Assembly: GCA_963999645.1 (NCBI GenBank) | Contig: CAXEUY010000001.1 | Coordinates: forward strand, 1-64,000 | From: MedAcidi-G1 sp002294285 | GTDB lineage: Bacteria; Actinomycetota; Acidimicrobiia; Acidimicrobiales; MedAcidi-G1 | Direction: 5' to 3' | Length of the DNA stretch: 64,000 bases | Shown: positions 26,939 through 35,170 of the stretch, piece after piece | Layout of the letters: every line of letters begins with the position of its first letter | Position numbering within the stretch: the stretch's first letter is position 1 | The notes under the pieces: generated by a model | The model's input: only the letters and a program-made list of their open reading frames with translations | Told to the model about the DNA's origin: nothing | Database searches by the model: none | Translations under genes and position numbers: made by a program

Positions 26939-27517
26939 ATGGCCTTCTTATGGGTGTTAGTGATTACCCTATGTTACTTTTTAGGAAACCTTCCCTCAGC
27001 TCATCTTGTTTCAAATAGAAGAGGCTTAGATCCAACTCAATCAGGATCCGGAAATCCTGGAGCTACAAATGTGTTAAGGATTATCGGTCGCCGTGCAGGA
27101 GCACTCGTTTTGCTGGCCGATTTCAGTAAAGGTGCACTATCGGTAACTGCTGGATTGATCATTGATGGCACTTCCCTAGGTTTAGGATGCTGGGTCGCTT
27201 CAGTTCTAGGTCATATTTTTCCAGTAACTAGAAGATTTCAGGGAGGTAAGGGAGTTGCAACTGGTGCTGGCGGCTGTTGGGTTTTGTTTCCTTTAGTCGG
27301 AGCGATTTGCAGCATAGGATTTTTGTTAATCGCTAAAATTTCCAAAAAAGCCTCGGTGGCATCGATCTCTATTGCTATTTTGATGCCTTTATGTGTCGGT
27401 CTATTAAACAATGAGATAAATGCACTTATATTTGCAACAGCGCTATCAATATTGATACTCGTAAGACACAGATCTAATCTCCAGAGATTACTAAGTGGAT
27501 CTGAACATTCGATTTGA
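26939..27517 (+). CDS. plsY: Acyl-phosphate:glycerol-3-phosphate acyltransferase PlsY
   Basis: A 192-residue integral membrane enzyme making lysophosphatidic acid, the first step of phospholipid synthesis. The three active-site loops are visible: GNLPSAHLVS, GSGNPGATNVLR, and FQGGKGVATGAGG. About six membrane helices, usual length. A TATATG-like element directly precedes the start, and the ribosome site is poor. Confidence 0.95.
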   Translation: MAFLWVLVITLCYFLGNLPSAHLVSNRRGLDPTQSGSGNPGATNVLRIIGRRAGALVLLADFSKGALSVTAGLIIDGTSLGLGCWVASVLGHIFPVTRRFQGGKGVATGAGGCWVLFPLVGAICSIGFLLIAKISKKASVASISIAILMPLCVGLLNNEINALIFATALSILILVRHRSNLQRLLSGSEHSI

Positions 27518-27554
27518 TTAGTGAATAAATACTTTTAGTCGCTATTCTCGCTAT

Positions 27555-28769
27555 GTGATCAAATTAGAAGAAGCGCAGGATTTTATATTCAGCAAATGTC
27601 CAAAACTGCCTGCCGCTAAGGTAGAAATTTCAGAGTCACGTGGTCTTGTGATGGCAGATTCAGTTTTGTCTAGTGAAAATGTACCCCCCTTCCCCAACAC
27701 GGCAATGGACGGTTACGCGGTAAGAGCTATCGACACGGAACCCGCACCTGTTGAACTAAAAGTTGTAGGCACTATACCGGCAGGCAAGTTTCCTGATTTT
27801 GCAATAGGGGAGGGAGAAGCAGCCAGGATCATGACAGGAGCTGTTATCCCAGAAGGTGCAGATTCCGTGGTGATGGTAGAAAAAACAGAAAAAGTCAATG
27901 GTGACCTGGGAGTAATCATAAAGGAAGGTGTTGAAGCAGGGAATTTTATTCGCCAACCCGGCGAAGACTTCACTAAAGGTACGGAACTTTTTAGTTCAGG
28001 TGTCCTGATTGGAGCAGCCCATATTGGTGTTTTTGCAACAATTGGTCTTGAAAAAGTAACTGTAGTCAAAAGGCCAAAAGTAGGTGTTGTGTCAACAGGT
28101 GATGAACTGGTCGAGGGAGCAGTGGAGCTTAGGCCAGGGCAAATTCGTGACTCTAATCGTCACACCGTAAAAGCTCTTTTAGGTGAGATGGGGGTAGACG
28201 TTGTAGATCTGGGTGTGGTTCCTGATGACGAGAGCAAGATCGAGTCAGTCCTTATTTCCGCAAGTGAGGAATGTGATGCGATTGTTACATCGGGTGGAGT
28301 AAGTATGGGCGACTTCGATTATGTGAAAGTGGTATTGGACCGTTTGGGAGAAATGAGATGGATGCAAGTAGCGATTAAGCCTGCCAAGCCTCTCGCATTC
28401 GGATTGTTAAACGGTGTACCAATTTTTGGATTGCCTGGTAATCCTGTTTCTGCAATGGTTTCATTTGAATTGTTTATGCGCCCAGCATTGCTAAAAATGA
28501 TGGGTTATAAACAAATTTGGCGCCCGACTTATAAGGCTAAGGCAGTCACCCCTTTATTGCGTAGAAAAGATGGAAAAGTGCATTTCGCAAGAGTCAGTTT
28601 AAAAAAGAAAGATGACTTGTATGAGGCGTCATTACTAGACGGACAGGGATCGCATCAACTGGCGGCAATGGCTAACGCTCAGGGCTTAGCTATTTTGCCT
28701 GACGGTGGCGGTGTAGAAAAAGGCGATTTAGTCGATGTGATACAACTAAGCGAGCCAGAAACGAATTAG
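27555..28769 (+). CDS. moeA: Molybdopterin molybdenumtransferase MoeA / gephyrin-like Glp
   Basis: A 404-residue gephyrin/MoeA protein inserting molybdate into molybdopterin-AMP. FPNTAMDGYAVRA and GAVIPEGADSVVMVE are the MoeA N-terminal motifs; the MogA-like domain has VTSGGVSMGDFDYVK and LPGNPVSAMVSFELF, and a small C-terminal domain follows. GTG start at 27555. It lies 17 bases before moaA, which supports cofactor synthesis. In Corynebacterium a MoeA homologue (Glp) binds FtsZ with the membrane receptor GlpR; a GlpR-like gene sits 1.6 kb downstream, so a second role is possible (inference). Confidence 0.93.
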   Translation: MIKLEEAQDFIFSKCPKLPAAKVEISESRGLVMADSVLSSENVPPFPNTAMDGYAVRAIDTEPAPVELKVVGTIPAGKFPDFAIGEGEAARIMTGAVIPEGADSVVMVEKTEKVNGDLGVIIKEGVEAGNFIRQPGEDFTKGTELFSSGVLIGAAHIGVFATIGLEKVTVVKRPKVGVVSTGDELVEGAVELRPGQIRDSNRHTVKALLGEMGVDVVDLGVVPDDESKIESVLISASEECDAIVTSGGVSMGDFDYVKVVLDRLGEMRWMQVAIKPAKPLAFGLLNGVPIFGLPGNPVSAMVSFELFMRPALLKMMGYKQIWRPTYKAKAVTPLLRRKDGKVHFARVSLKKKDDLYEASLLDGQGSHQLAAMANAQGLAILPDGGGVEKGDLVDVIQLSEPETN

Positions 28770-28786
28770 GCCTCTACGCTTATTTT

Positions 28787-29770
28787 ATGGGCAAAGAACT
28801 AGTAGACCTTTTTGGAAGAGTCCATAGGGATTTGAGGATATCTGTAACCGACAGATGCAATTTCCGTTGCCAGTACTGCATGCCTGAAGAGGGCTTAGAA
28901 TGGCTCAAGCGTGAAGAACTTTTAACCTTTGAAGAGATAACTCGGGTAACAAGGATTCTTGTCGACAATTATGGAATAAAAAGTGTCCGGCTTACTGGTG
29001 GAGAGCCAACCTTGCGTGCAAATCTTCCTGATCTTATTTCGATGCTTTCTGAACTACCTATCGAGATAGCTTTGACTACTAATGGAGTAAATCTTGAGAA
29101 AAATGCTCAAACTTTGGCTGCTTCAGGCCTTAACAGGATAAATATTTCAATCGACTCCCTTCAAGAAAAGAGATTCAAAGAAATAACACTTAGGGATGAC
29201 ATGGCAAAGGTAATAGCTGGGATAGAAGCTTCAACCAAAGCCGGATTGTCCCCCGTGAAAATTAATGTTGTTGTTATGCGCGGAATAAATGATGATGAAA
29301 TAATCGATTTTGCCGAGTTCGGAAGAGATCGGGGAGTGGTAGTTAGATTTATTGAATTCATGCCACTTGATGCCGATGAGAAATGGGCAACTGCAGATGT
29401 TGTATCTTTAGAAGAAATTTTCTCTCTTATAAATTCTGTCTTTCCGCTGGAGGTGATTAAACGAGGGAATGCTCCCGCTAGCACTTTCAGGTATAGGGAC
29501 GGAAACGGCGAAATTGGAATTGTCGCGAGTGTTACCCAAAAATTTTGTGACAGCTGTGATCGAATTAGGATCACAGCCGATGGACAATTCAGAAACTGTC
29601 TTTTTTCAAACGAAGAATTTGATCTTAAAGAGTCGCTTAGATCTGAAATCGATGACGAAAAGATCTGCGAAATACTAGAAAGAGCCGTCTTGGAGAAGCG
29701 AGAAGGGCATGGGATTGGAAATGTCGACTTCATTCGACCTGCACGAAGCATGTCTCAAATTGGAGGATAG
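28787..29770 (+). CDS. moaA: GTP 3',8-cyclase MoaA (radical SAM)
   Basis: A 327-residue radical SAM enzyme performing the first step of molybdopterin synthesis. The N-terminal cluster motif is DRCNFRCQYCMPEEG (CxxxCxxC), the C-terminal GTP-binding cluster is FCDSCDRIRITADGQFRNC, and the C-terminus ends with the conserved Gly-Gly. It sits 17 bases downstream of moeA and 9 bases upstream of moaC, one operon. Confidence 0.97.
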   Translation: MGKELVDLFGRVHRDLRISVTDRCNFRCQYCMPEEGLEWLKREELLTFEEITRVTRILVDNYGIKSVRLTGGEPTLRANLPDLISMLSELPIEIALTTNGVNLEKNAQTLAASGLNRINISIDSLQEKRFKEITLRDDMAKVIAGIEASTKAGLSPVKINVVVMRGINDDEIIDFAEFGRDRGVVVRFIEFMPLDADEKWATADVVSLEEIFSLINSVFPLEVIKRGNAPASTFRYRDGNGEIGIVASVTQKFCDSCDRIRITADGQFRNCLFSNEEFDLKESLRSEIDDEKICEILERAVLEKREGHGIGNVDFIRPARSMSQIGG

Positions 29771-29779
29771 GTAGTTCTT

Positions 29780-30265
29780 TTGAAATCTGAAGAAGGAGAG
29801 TTTTCTCATATTGATGAGAATGGAAAAGCCGTAATGGTTGATGTAGGGGCGAAAGAAGAAACAGATAGAACCGCTATTGCGGCTGGATTGGTTTCGATGG
29901 GCTCAGAGGCTATAGAAGCTCTCAAAAAACAAGACCTTAAAAAGGGTGATGTCTTAGGAGTAGCGCGTGTGGCGGGAATACAGGCTGCTAAGAAAACATC
30001 AGAATTGATTCCTCTTTGTCACCCACTAGTCATCGATTTTGTTTCCATTGATTTCACACTCCATAAGAGTCATGTCGTGATCGAGGCAATTGCTAAAACA
30101 TCAGGAAAGACTGGAGTTGAAATGGAAGCCTTGACAGCTTGTTCTGTTGCAGCGTTAACGATTTACGACATGTGTAAAGCTATTGATAAGTCAATAACTA
30201 TTGAAGAAATTAAACTTGTGGAGAAAACTGGTGGTAAATCAGGTAATTGGAAAAGATCCGACTAG
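29780..30265 (+). CDS. moaC: Cyclic pyranopterin monophosphate synthase MoaC
   Basis: A 161-residue enzyme converting the MoaA product to cPMP. SELIPLCHPLVIDFVSID and the KTGVEMEALTACSVAALTIYDMCKA active-region residues (Glu, Met, Asp, Lys) are conserved. The start is TTG at 29780, 9 bases after moaA. The genes for MoaD, MoaE, MoaB and MobA are not in the window. Confidence 0.96.
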   Translation: MKSEEGEFSHIDENGKAVMVDVGAKEETDRTAIAAGLVSMGSEAIEALKKQDLKKGDVLGVARVAGIQAAKKTSELIPLCHPLVIDFVSIDFTLHKSHVVIEAIAKTSGKTGVEMEALTACSVAALTIYDMCKAIDKSITIEEIKLVEKTGGKSGNWKRSD

Positions 30266-30292
30266 TTTCTCTTCGCGCTTTAAGTAATTAAA

Positions 30293-30311
30293 TTCGCGCT
30301 TATAGCGCGAA
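30293..30311. terminator. Hairpin after moaC
   Basis: TTCGCGC (30293-30299), loop TTATA, GCGCGAA (30305-30311): a perfect 7-bp stem. A T-run (TTTTT) follows only about ten bases later, so it is a weak Rho-independent terminator at best. A copy of TTCGCGCTT also occurs at 30272-30280, so it could instead be a protein site. Confidence 0.5.
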
Positions 30312-30391
30312 AGTATCCCTGTTTTTACAAAGATCACGTACTACTATTTTCTCATTGGGTAAATTGCGGAAATAGTTAAGGTGGCGAAAAG

Positions 30392-30817
30392 ATGTTGATA
30401 CTGATCGGCTTGGGTGTGTTATGGGCAGCTGTTTTGGTTCCCCCGATGGTGAGAAACCGACTATCAGCAAAGCCTTCAGCTCCTGGTGTGGCTAACCACC
30501 TTGACGTTTATCAGGTTCCTTCCATTAAGGGCTATAACGTCTCGTTACCTAAAAGTGCGCTAGCTGCGAAAAGAAGAAGAAGGGATGTGACAATTGCTCT
30601 GGCAGGAGGTGTCGTCTTCACATTTCTGGCGTCTATCGCAGTAGGTGGAATTTTCATTTGGACTATTAATGTGATTTTTGACTTGACTTTGCTTGGTTAT
30701 ATAGCACTTATAGCCCAGCGCAGCGAAATTGCTACAGAAGAAGCTCCAGTTGTTCTGACTCATGCGTTTATCTCTAATTCATTAGAAGAGGAATACAGCT
30801 ACCCCGAAGCGGTTTAG
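30392..30817 (+). CDS. GlpR/SepX-like actinobacterial membrane protein
   Basis: A 141-residue membrane protein. An N-terminal helix (LILIGLGVLWAAVLVPPMV, residues 2-20) is followed by RNRL and a roughly 50-residue loop with the basic cluster AAKRRRRDV. Two hydrophobic segments follow (residues about 67-90 and 92-108) and an acidic tail. This order, and the WAAVLVPPMVRNR and RRRRDV landmarks, resemble actinobacterial SepX/GlpR, a septum-associated partner of the MoeA-like Glp. It stands 1.6 kb after moeA/Glp and just before a tRNA gene. The resemblance is by eye and remote, so the name is tentative. Confidence 0.65.
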   Translation: MLILIGLGVLWAAVLVPPMVRNRLSAKPSAPGVANHLDVYQVPSIKGYNVSLPKSALAAKRRRRDVTIALAGGVVFTFLASIAVGGIFIWTINVIFDLTLLGYIALIAQRSEIATEEAPVVLTHAFISNSLEEEYSYPEAV

Positions 30818-30864
30818 AAGAATTTTTCGCATAAATAAACCTTCTAGATACGCTCAATCTACGA

Positions 30865-30938
30865 GGGGGTGTAGCTCAGTTGGCTAGAGCGCTACGTTCG
30901 CAACGTAGAGGCCGTGGGTTCGATTCCCATCATCTCCA
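30865..30938 (+). tRNA. tRNA-Ala(CGC)
   Basis: A complete 74-base cloverleaf. The acceptor arm 30865-30871 pairs with 30931-30937 and contains the G3-U70 wobble that identifies alanine tRNAs. The D arm is GCTC/GAGC. The anticodon stem CTACG/CGTAG encloses TTCGCAA, anticodon CGC at 30899-30901. Variable loop of five; T arm GTGGG/CCCAT with loop TTCGATT; discriminator A at 30938. CCA is not encoded. Confidence 0.97.
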
Positions 30939-31027
30939 CTTACTTATTTTAAATTACAAATATTAGTTTTCTTAAAGTGAAAGGTTTTAAAAGTAGAGCG
31001 CATGTGTATGAAACAGGTGAAAGGGTT

Positions 31028-31042
31028 TTAGTTTAAAACTAA
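31028..31042. promoter_or_regulatory. Near-perfect palindrome before the exporter operon
   Basis: TTAGTTT-A-AAACTAA at 31028-31042 directly precedes and touches the AAGAGG ribosome site of the lipoprotein gene at 31053. As DNA it suits a dimeric repressor; as RNA a weak AU-rich hairpin could affect ribosome access. No regulator gene is adjacent. Confidence 0.4.
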
Positions 31043-31052
31043 GAGGATATCT

Positions 31053-31880
31053 ATGTTGCGGTTTACAAATCTCGTAGGATTTTTAGTTGCGTTTCTCGTG
31101 CTTTCCTGCAGTAACGGTGGTGGTTCAAACGAATCTCACAGAGTCGTAGTATTGACTCCTGATGAGATAGGGGAAATAGTTCTACCGCCAGGGGCATTTG
31201 AACAAGAAGTACTTGTGACTTTGCCTCCCAGTACCACAAATATTGCAACAACAACTTCTCTTGAAACAGTTACCGAGTCTTTGAAAAATTCTGATCCGTC
31301 AGCAGACTTGGAGTCTCCTGCAACCAGCTTGGCTGAGAAGCCCGCCACAAGCAACAGTACAACTTCAGTTGTTGCATCTTCGTCTTCTACCACCACCACT
31401 ACCACTACCACTACCACTACCACCACGCAGCCCACGAAAGAAACGATCCCCATAGCTGAAGAAGAAGAAAATGCTGGAGTGAAATTGATGGACACCTTAG
31501 ACGACTTCAATTCCTGTTTATCTTCCGAAGGTTACTCATTTATTGGGCTTCCAAATCAGGAAGCAGGACCAGAGGATCCAGCTAATAATCCTGACTATCT
31601 AAGAGCATTAGTTTTGTGTAACAGTCGAACAAATATTGCAAGTACCTTCCAGGAGTTTCAAGAATCAAGAAATGAGTTAACACCTGAAGAGATCAGAGAG
31701 CAAAATGAACAGACGATAGCTTTAGGGGAGTGTCTCAAAGGAAAAGGTTGGAATGTTGGCGATTTAGCACCAGATGAAAATGGTCTACTAAATCCAAGCC
31801 AGTTTCAGAGTCCAGATGGCTCTGTGAATACAGACGACATTCGTTCTTGCGCATCTGAGCTCTCCTTAGAAAGCGAGTGA
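31053..31880 (+). CDS. Lipoprotein with Ser/Thr-rich linker, first gene of the MacAB-like cluster
   Basis: A 275-residue lipoprotein: signal peptide to residue 18, lipobox VLSC with Cys19. Residues about 60-130 form a Ser/Thr-rich linker including 13 consecutive Thr. The C-terminal part (about 145-275) is a soluble domain with four Cys in two pairs (FNSCLSSEGY, LVLCNSRTN, LGECLKGKGWN, IRSCASELS), possibly two disulfides. I recognise no family. The strong AAGAGG ribosome site and position 73 bases before the adaptor gene suggest it works with the exporter on the outer face of the membrane (inference). The Thr linker resembles that of the lipoprotein at the left edge. Confidence 0.8.
   Translation: MLRFTNLVGFLVAFLVLSCSNGGGSNESHRVVVLTPDEIGEIVLPPGAFEQEVLVTLPPSTTNIATTTSLETVTESLKNSDPSADLESPATSLAEKPATSNSTTSVVASSSSTTTTTTTTTTTTTQPTKETIPIAEEEENAGVKLMDTLDDFNSCLSSEGYSFIGLPNQEAGPEDPANNPDYLRALVLCNSRTNIASTFQEFQESRNELTPEEIREQNEQTIALGECLKGKGWNVGDLAPDENGLLNPSQFQSPDGSVNTDDIRSCASELSLESE
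31389..31427 (+). repeat. Trinucleotide microsatellite encoding 13 Thr
   Basis: Thirteen consecutive ACC/ACT/ACG codons, mostly alternating ACC and ACT, encode the poly-Thr linker. Slippage would change linker length in frame. Confidence 0.85.
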
Positions 31881-31953
31881 TTTTGGAATTTATTATGAAT
31901 AAAAACTTTTTAGAAAAAAGGTGTGAAATTAGGAGATCTCTTGAAGGAGGAAG

Positions 31954-34461
31954 ATGTTGAAGCGAGTTTTTGCTGTCATAGTTTTGTTAGTCCTCGGAGC
32001 TGGAGTTGCAGTAGCTGTTTTGGCGGTATCGGAAGAAGAACAAACTAGTGAGACTAATGTCGATCGTCTTATTGCCGATAAGGCGAGTGTTCGTACTTTG
32101 TCGGAAGAAATAACTATAAGTGGAGAAATGCGTAGAGAGGAACTCCAATCTATAAATTCAGTTTCATCTGGTCGAATGACTGCACTTGAAGTGCAAGAAG
32201 GTGACACAGTCGAAGCTTCCACGATGCTATTTGCCCTGGATGGTCGCCCTTCAATAGCAGTCAACGGAGAGTTTTCCTTTTATAGAGAGTTAGATGTGGG
32301 AGCGCAAGGACTTGATGTAAAACAACTTGAGACAATTCTCGATAGAGAAGGCTATGAAGTCGGAGTTGTAGACCAGTTCTACACTGAAGAAACTAGAAAT
32401 GGGTTAGCCCTGTGGCAAGAAAAATTTGGATTTAAAGGTGGTGTCACAGAAGTAGATGAACTAGTCAACTTCTCCCTTATTTCAAACCCTCAAGGTTACA
32501 AAGTGGGGGCAGTAAATAGTATCGGTGTGACAATTGGTTCTCCTCTCTCTGATCAAATTAACGGCATATCTGGAAGACAAGGTACGGCAGTAGCAACTGA
32601 GGAAATTCCAGTAGTCACGCTTTCAGCTTCCCCTTCAGTAGTTCTAGAAGGAGGAAAAGTTGCTGTAGAAATAACAGCCGACCCATCTCCAGCAGAAGAA
32701 ATCGAAATAGGAATTGGAATTTCTGGTGACGTTTTGGTCGGAGAAGACTATGAGGAGAATGACAGCAAATTTTTGATTCCCGCTGGTTCTGAAAGTGTGA
32801 TTTTTGAATTGGAGATTTTGGCAGATGAGGAATTAGAAGCCAACGAAGACTTAAAAATTTCAATCCTCGGAGGATTCGAGAACATCGAAAGCATTGCACC
32901 CCATGATCTAAAGATCTATGACCTAAAAAATGAAATTGACACATTAGATGAGAGGTATGTAGAACTCTCTGAATTTGAAAAGATATATACAGATGTCGAA
33001 CAAGAGCTTGTTGATGAACAGATTATTTCTGGCAGTGAAGCTTGGGATTATGATTTCACAGCATCTGAAGCCCAGAATTTGCTTGATCTAAAAGAATCCT
33101 CAGACGATGCCGCAAGAGACTACCGAAACGGGTCAATTACCGCTGCAGCTCGAACAAAAGCCCAAGAAGCATATGAAGAGGCTTTAGAAAAAGCAAAAGA
33201 AGATAGAACAGAAACTGAACAAGAAGAATTCGAGCGCTTGATCCCACTACTGAATTCGAAGACTGAAGAATTGAGAGTTGCCAAGGCCTCACGTTGGATT
33301 TTGGGTGAAACTGATTCGGCAACTGTTGTGATAGATGACCCAGACGCTCCTGATGCGCCAGTCTTAGTTATAGCTTCTTCGAGCGATTACGTAAAGGAAC
33401 CAGGGGTCGCTCTGTTTTATGTTGAAACCACTGATGAATTAGCTGAGGATTTAATTGTTTTCTTTGAGGTAGAAGGTGACGTCACACCCGCAGAAGATTA
33501 CATTGTTCCGGCCGGAGATGTGACTATCCCGAAGGGAAGTAAACGAGGATCTATATCAATAGAAATCAGAGATGACGACCTTGTTGAAGTCGATGAATTG
33601 CTAAATGTTCGTTTGTTAGAAGATAAAAACTCCGAATACCAACTAAGCAGCCAAAGGGAAGCAGCAATGATGGTTGAATCCCCGGATTTGCCCGAAATGA
33701 GCATCGAGGGAGGTGGAACTATCCTCGAAGGGGAGACCTCTGTTATTACAGTTCGAGCTGATCAAGCTGTAAAAGTAGACACATCGATCAATTATTCTGT
33801 CTCAGGAACAGCACAACAGGGAATAGATTACGAAGTTCTAAACGGTTCAGCTTTAATGAAAGCCGGTGAGTCCTCTGTAGAAATACCAATTCGTTCATTA
33901 CGTGATGATGTTTTTTTCTTACCTGGAGACATGATTGTTGCCGAGTGGCCTGCAAGAGTAGGGAAAATAAACTTCGAAAAAGAGGATTTCATTTCTTCCG
34001 GTGCCGAAATTCTATCTCTTACAGAACCTGTCTTTAAGGTAATCTTATTTGCAAGCCCAACTGATCGCGCGAAGTTAGAGGTCGGTCAAAAAGTCACAAT
34101 AGAGATGGACGCCGGGGATCAGAATTCAGATGGAGTCATTTCTCAACTAGATGATGCGGCGAAACGTAATGGAGCGAGCGAACTCTACGAAGGTGAAGTC
34201 GAAGCATTTGAAGATTTAGTGGCTGTGGAAGGAGCTGTAGTCACCTTGGATGTAGTTGTCTCTGAGGTAATTGATGCGATTGTCGTGCCCATTGCCGCAG
34301 TATTAACAGAGGGATCTCTGGAAAAAGTCAGAGTCGTTACCCGAGAAGGAACCATTGAACGTCGCGTTGTACAAACAGGCATGTTAGAAGGCGCATGGGT
34401 GGAAATAATTTCAGGAGTTTCCCCCGAAGAGTTTGTGATAATCGAAATTGATCGCCCTTAA
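31954..34461 (+). CDS. MacA/HlyD-like membrane adaptor with PG-binding domain and inserted Calx-beta domains
   Basis: An 835-residue adaptor for the ABC exporter encoded next. Residues 1-27 anchor it in the membrane. Residues about 50-90 resemble the first lipoyl half (SSGRMTALEVQEGDTVEAST). Residues about 110-155 form a peptidoglycan-binding-1-like domain (LDREGYEVGVVDQFYTEETR). Then comes an insert absent from ordinary family members: Calx-beta-like domain 1 (about 220-310), a charged helical region (327-455), and Calx-beta-like domains 2 (469-568) and 3 (582-650). The second lipoyl half and barrel resume near FFLPGDMIVAEWPARVGKI (about 650). Calx-beta domains bind Ca2+ in other proteins. 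Strong GGAGG ribosome site before ATG 31954. The domain order is read by eye. Confidence 0.85.
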   Translation: MLKRVFAVIVLLVLGAGVAVAVLAVSEEEQTSETNVDRLIADKASVRTLSEEITISGEMRREELQSINSVSSGRMTALEVQEGDTVEASTMLFALDGRPSIAVNGEFSFYRELDVGAQGLDVKQLETILDREGYEVGVVDQFYTEETRNGLALWQEKFGFKGGVTEVDELVNFSLISNPQGYKVGAVNSIGVTIGSPLSDQINGISGRQGTAVATEEIPVVTLSASPSVVLEGGKVAVEITADPSPAEEIEIGIGISGDVLVGEDYEENDSKFLIPAGSESVIFELEILADEELEANEDLKISILGGFENIESIAPHDLKIYDLKNEIDTLDERYVELSEFEKIYTDVEQELVDEQIISGSEAWDYDFTASEAQNLLDLKESSDDAARDYRNGSITAAARTKAQEAYEEALEKAKEDRTETEQEEFERLIPLLNSKTEELRVAKASRWILGETDSATVVIDDPDAPDAPVLVIASSSDYVKEPGVALFYVETTDELAEDLIVFFEVEGDVTPAEDYIVPAGDVTIPKGSKRGSISIEIRDDDLVEVDELLNVRLLEDKNSEYQLSSQREAAMMVESPDLPEMSIEGGGTILEGETSVITVRADQAVKVDTSINYSVSGTAQQGIDYEVLNGSALMKAGESSVEIPIRSLRDDVFFLPGDMIVAEWPARVGKINFEKEDFISSGAEILSLTEPVFKVILFASPTDRAKLEVGQKVTIEMDAGDQNSDGVISQLDDAAKRNGASELYEGEVEAFEDLVAVEGAVVTLDVVVSEVIDAIVVPIAAVLTEGSLEKVRVVTREGTIERRVVQTGMLEGAWVEIISGVSPEEFVIIEIDRP

Positions 34462-34474
34462 GAGGATGTTCTAA

Positions 34475-35170
34475 ATGACTGAGAGTCTTCTTTCTTTGGA
34501 GTCGGTATCACGGATTTATGGAACAGATGTAGAAGTTCATGCACTGAATCAAGTCTCTTTAGAAATATTCGCGAGTGATTTTTTGTCAATAGTGGGTCCT
34601 TCTGGTTCGGGTAAATCAACCATGCTGGGATTGTTAGGGCTCTTGGATGTTCCAAGCAAAGGCAACGTAAAAGTTAAAGGAACAGATGCCACTAGCATGA
34701 ATGATTTTCAACGTTCACGTTTGCGAGGAGATGCGATCGGATTTGTCTTCCAACAGTTCCATTTGATTCCACACCTGAGTGCATTGGGCAATGTTGAAAC
34801 AGCCCTTTTGTACCGAGGCTTATCATCCAAAGAGCGCAAAAAGCGAGCTACTGATTCCCTGGAAAAGGTTGGACTTGGGGGTAGAGAAGACCATCGACCA
34901 GTGCAGTTATCAGGTGGAGAGCAACAGAGAGTTGCGATAGCGAGAGCAATCGTTACAGATCCTCTAGTTGTTTTAGCGGATGAGCCGACTGGAGCACTTG
35001 ATTCAGAAAACGCCGAAAAAATTATGAATATTTTTGCAGAATTAAAATCGCCTGAGAGGGCAGTATGTCTAGTCACCCATGATATGGAAATAGCAGATTC
35101 CACTGAGAGAAAAATTTCTATGAAAGATGGAGAAATAGTTCAAGACTTGATCCAAGGTAATAAGAAGTGA
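34475..35170 (+). CDS. MacB-type ABC transporter ATP-binding protein
   Basis: A 231-residue LolD/MacB-class ATPase. Walker A GPSGSGKSTM, Q-loop FVFQQFHLIPHLSA, signature LSGGEQQRVAIARAI, Walker B VVLADEPTGALD, and switch His in LVTHDMEIAD. It energises the FtsX-like permease encoded immediately downstream; the start of that gene overlaps its stop as GTGA. These systems act as mechanotransmitters exporting antibiotics, peptides, or lipoproteins; the cargo here is unknown. Confidence 0.95.
   Translation: MTESLLSLESVSRIYGTDVEVHALNQVSLEIFASDFLSIVGPSGSGKSTMLGLLGLLDVPSKGNVKVKGTDATSMNDFQRSRLRGDAIGFVFQQFHLIPHLSALGNVETALLYRGLSSKERKKRATDSLEKVGLGGREDHRPVQLSGGEQQRVAIARAIVTDPLVVLADEPTGALDSENAEKIMNIFAELKSPERAVCLVTHDMEIADSTERKISMKDGEIVQDLIQGNKK

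Noticed and set aside
29161..29751. 196-residue minus-strand frame
   Set aside because: Antisense shadow of moaA, composition Ser/Ile-rich, no start signal.
31136..31510. Val-rich 124-residue minus-strand frame
   Set aside because: Antisense of the poly-Thr microsatellite of the lipoprotein gene; the Val run is a by-product of ACC/ACT repeats.
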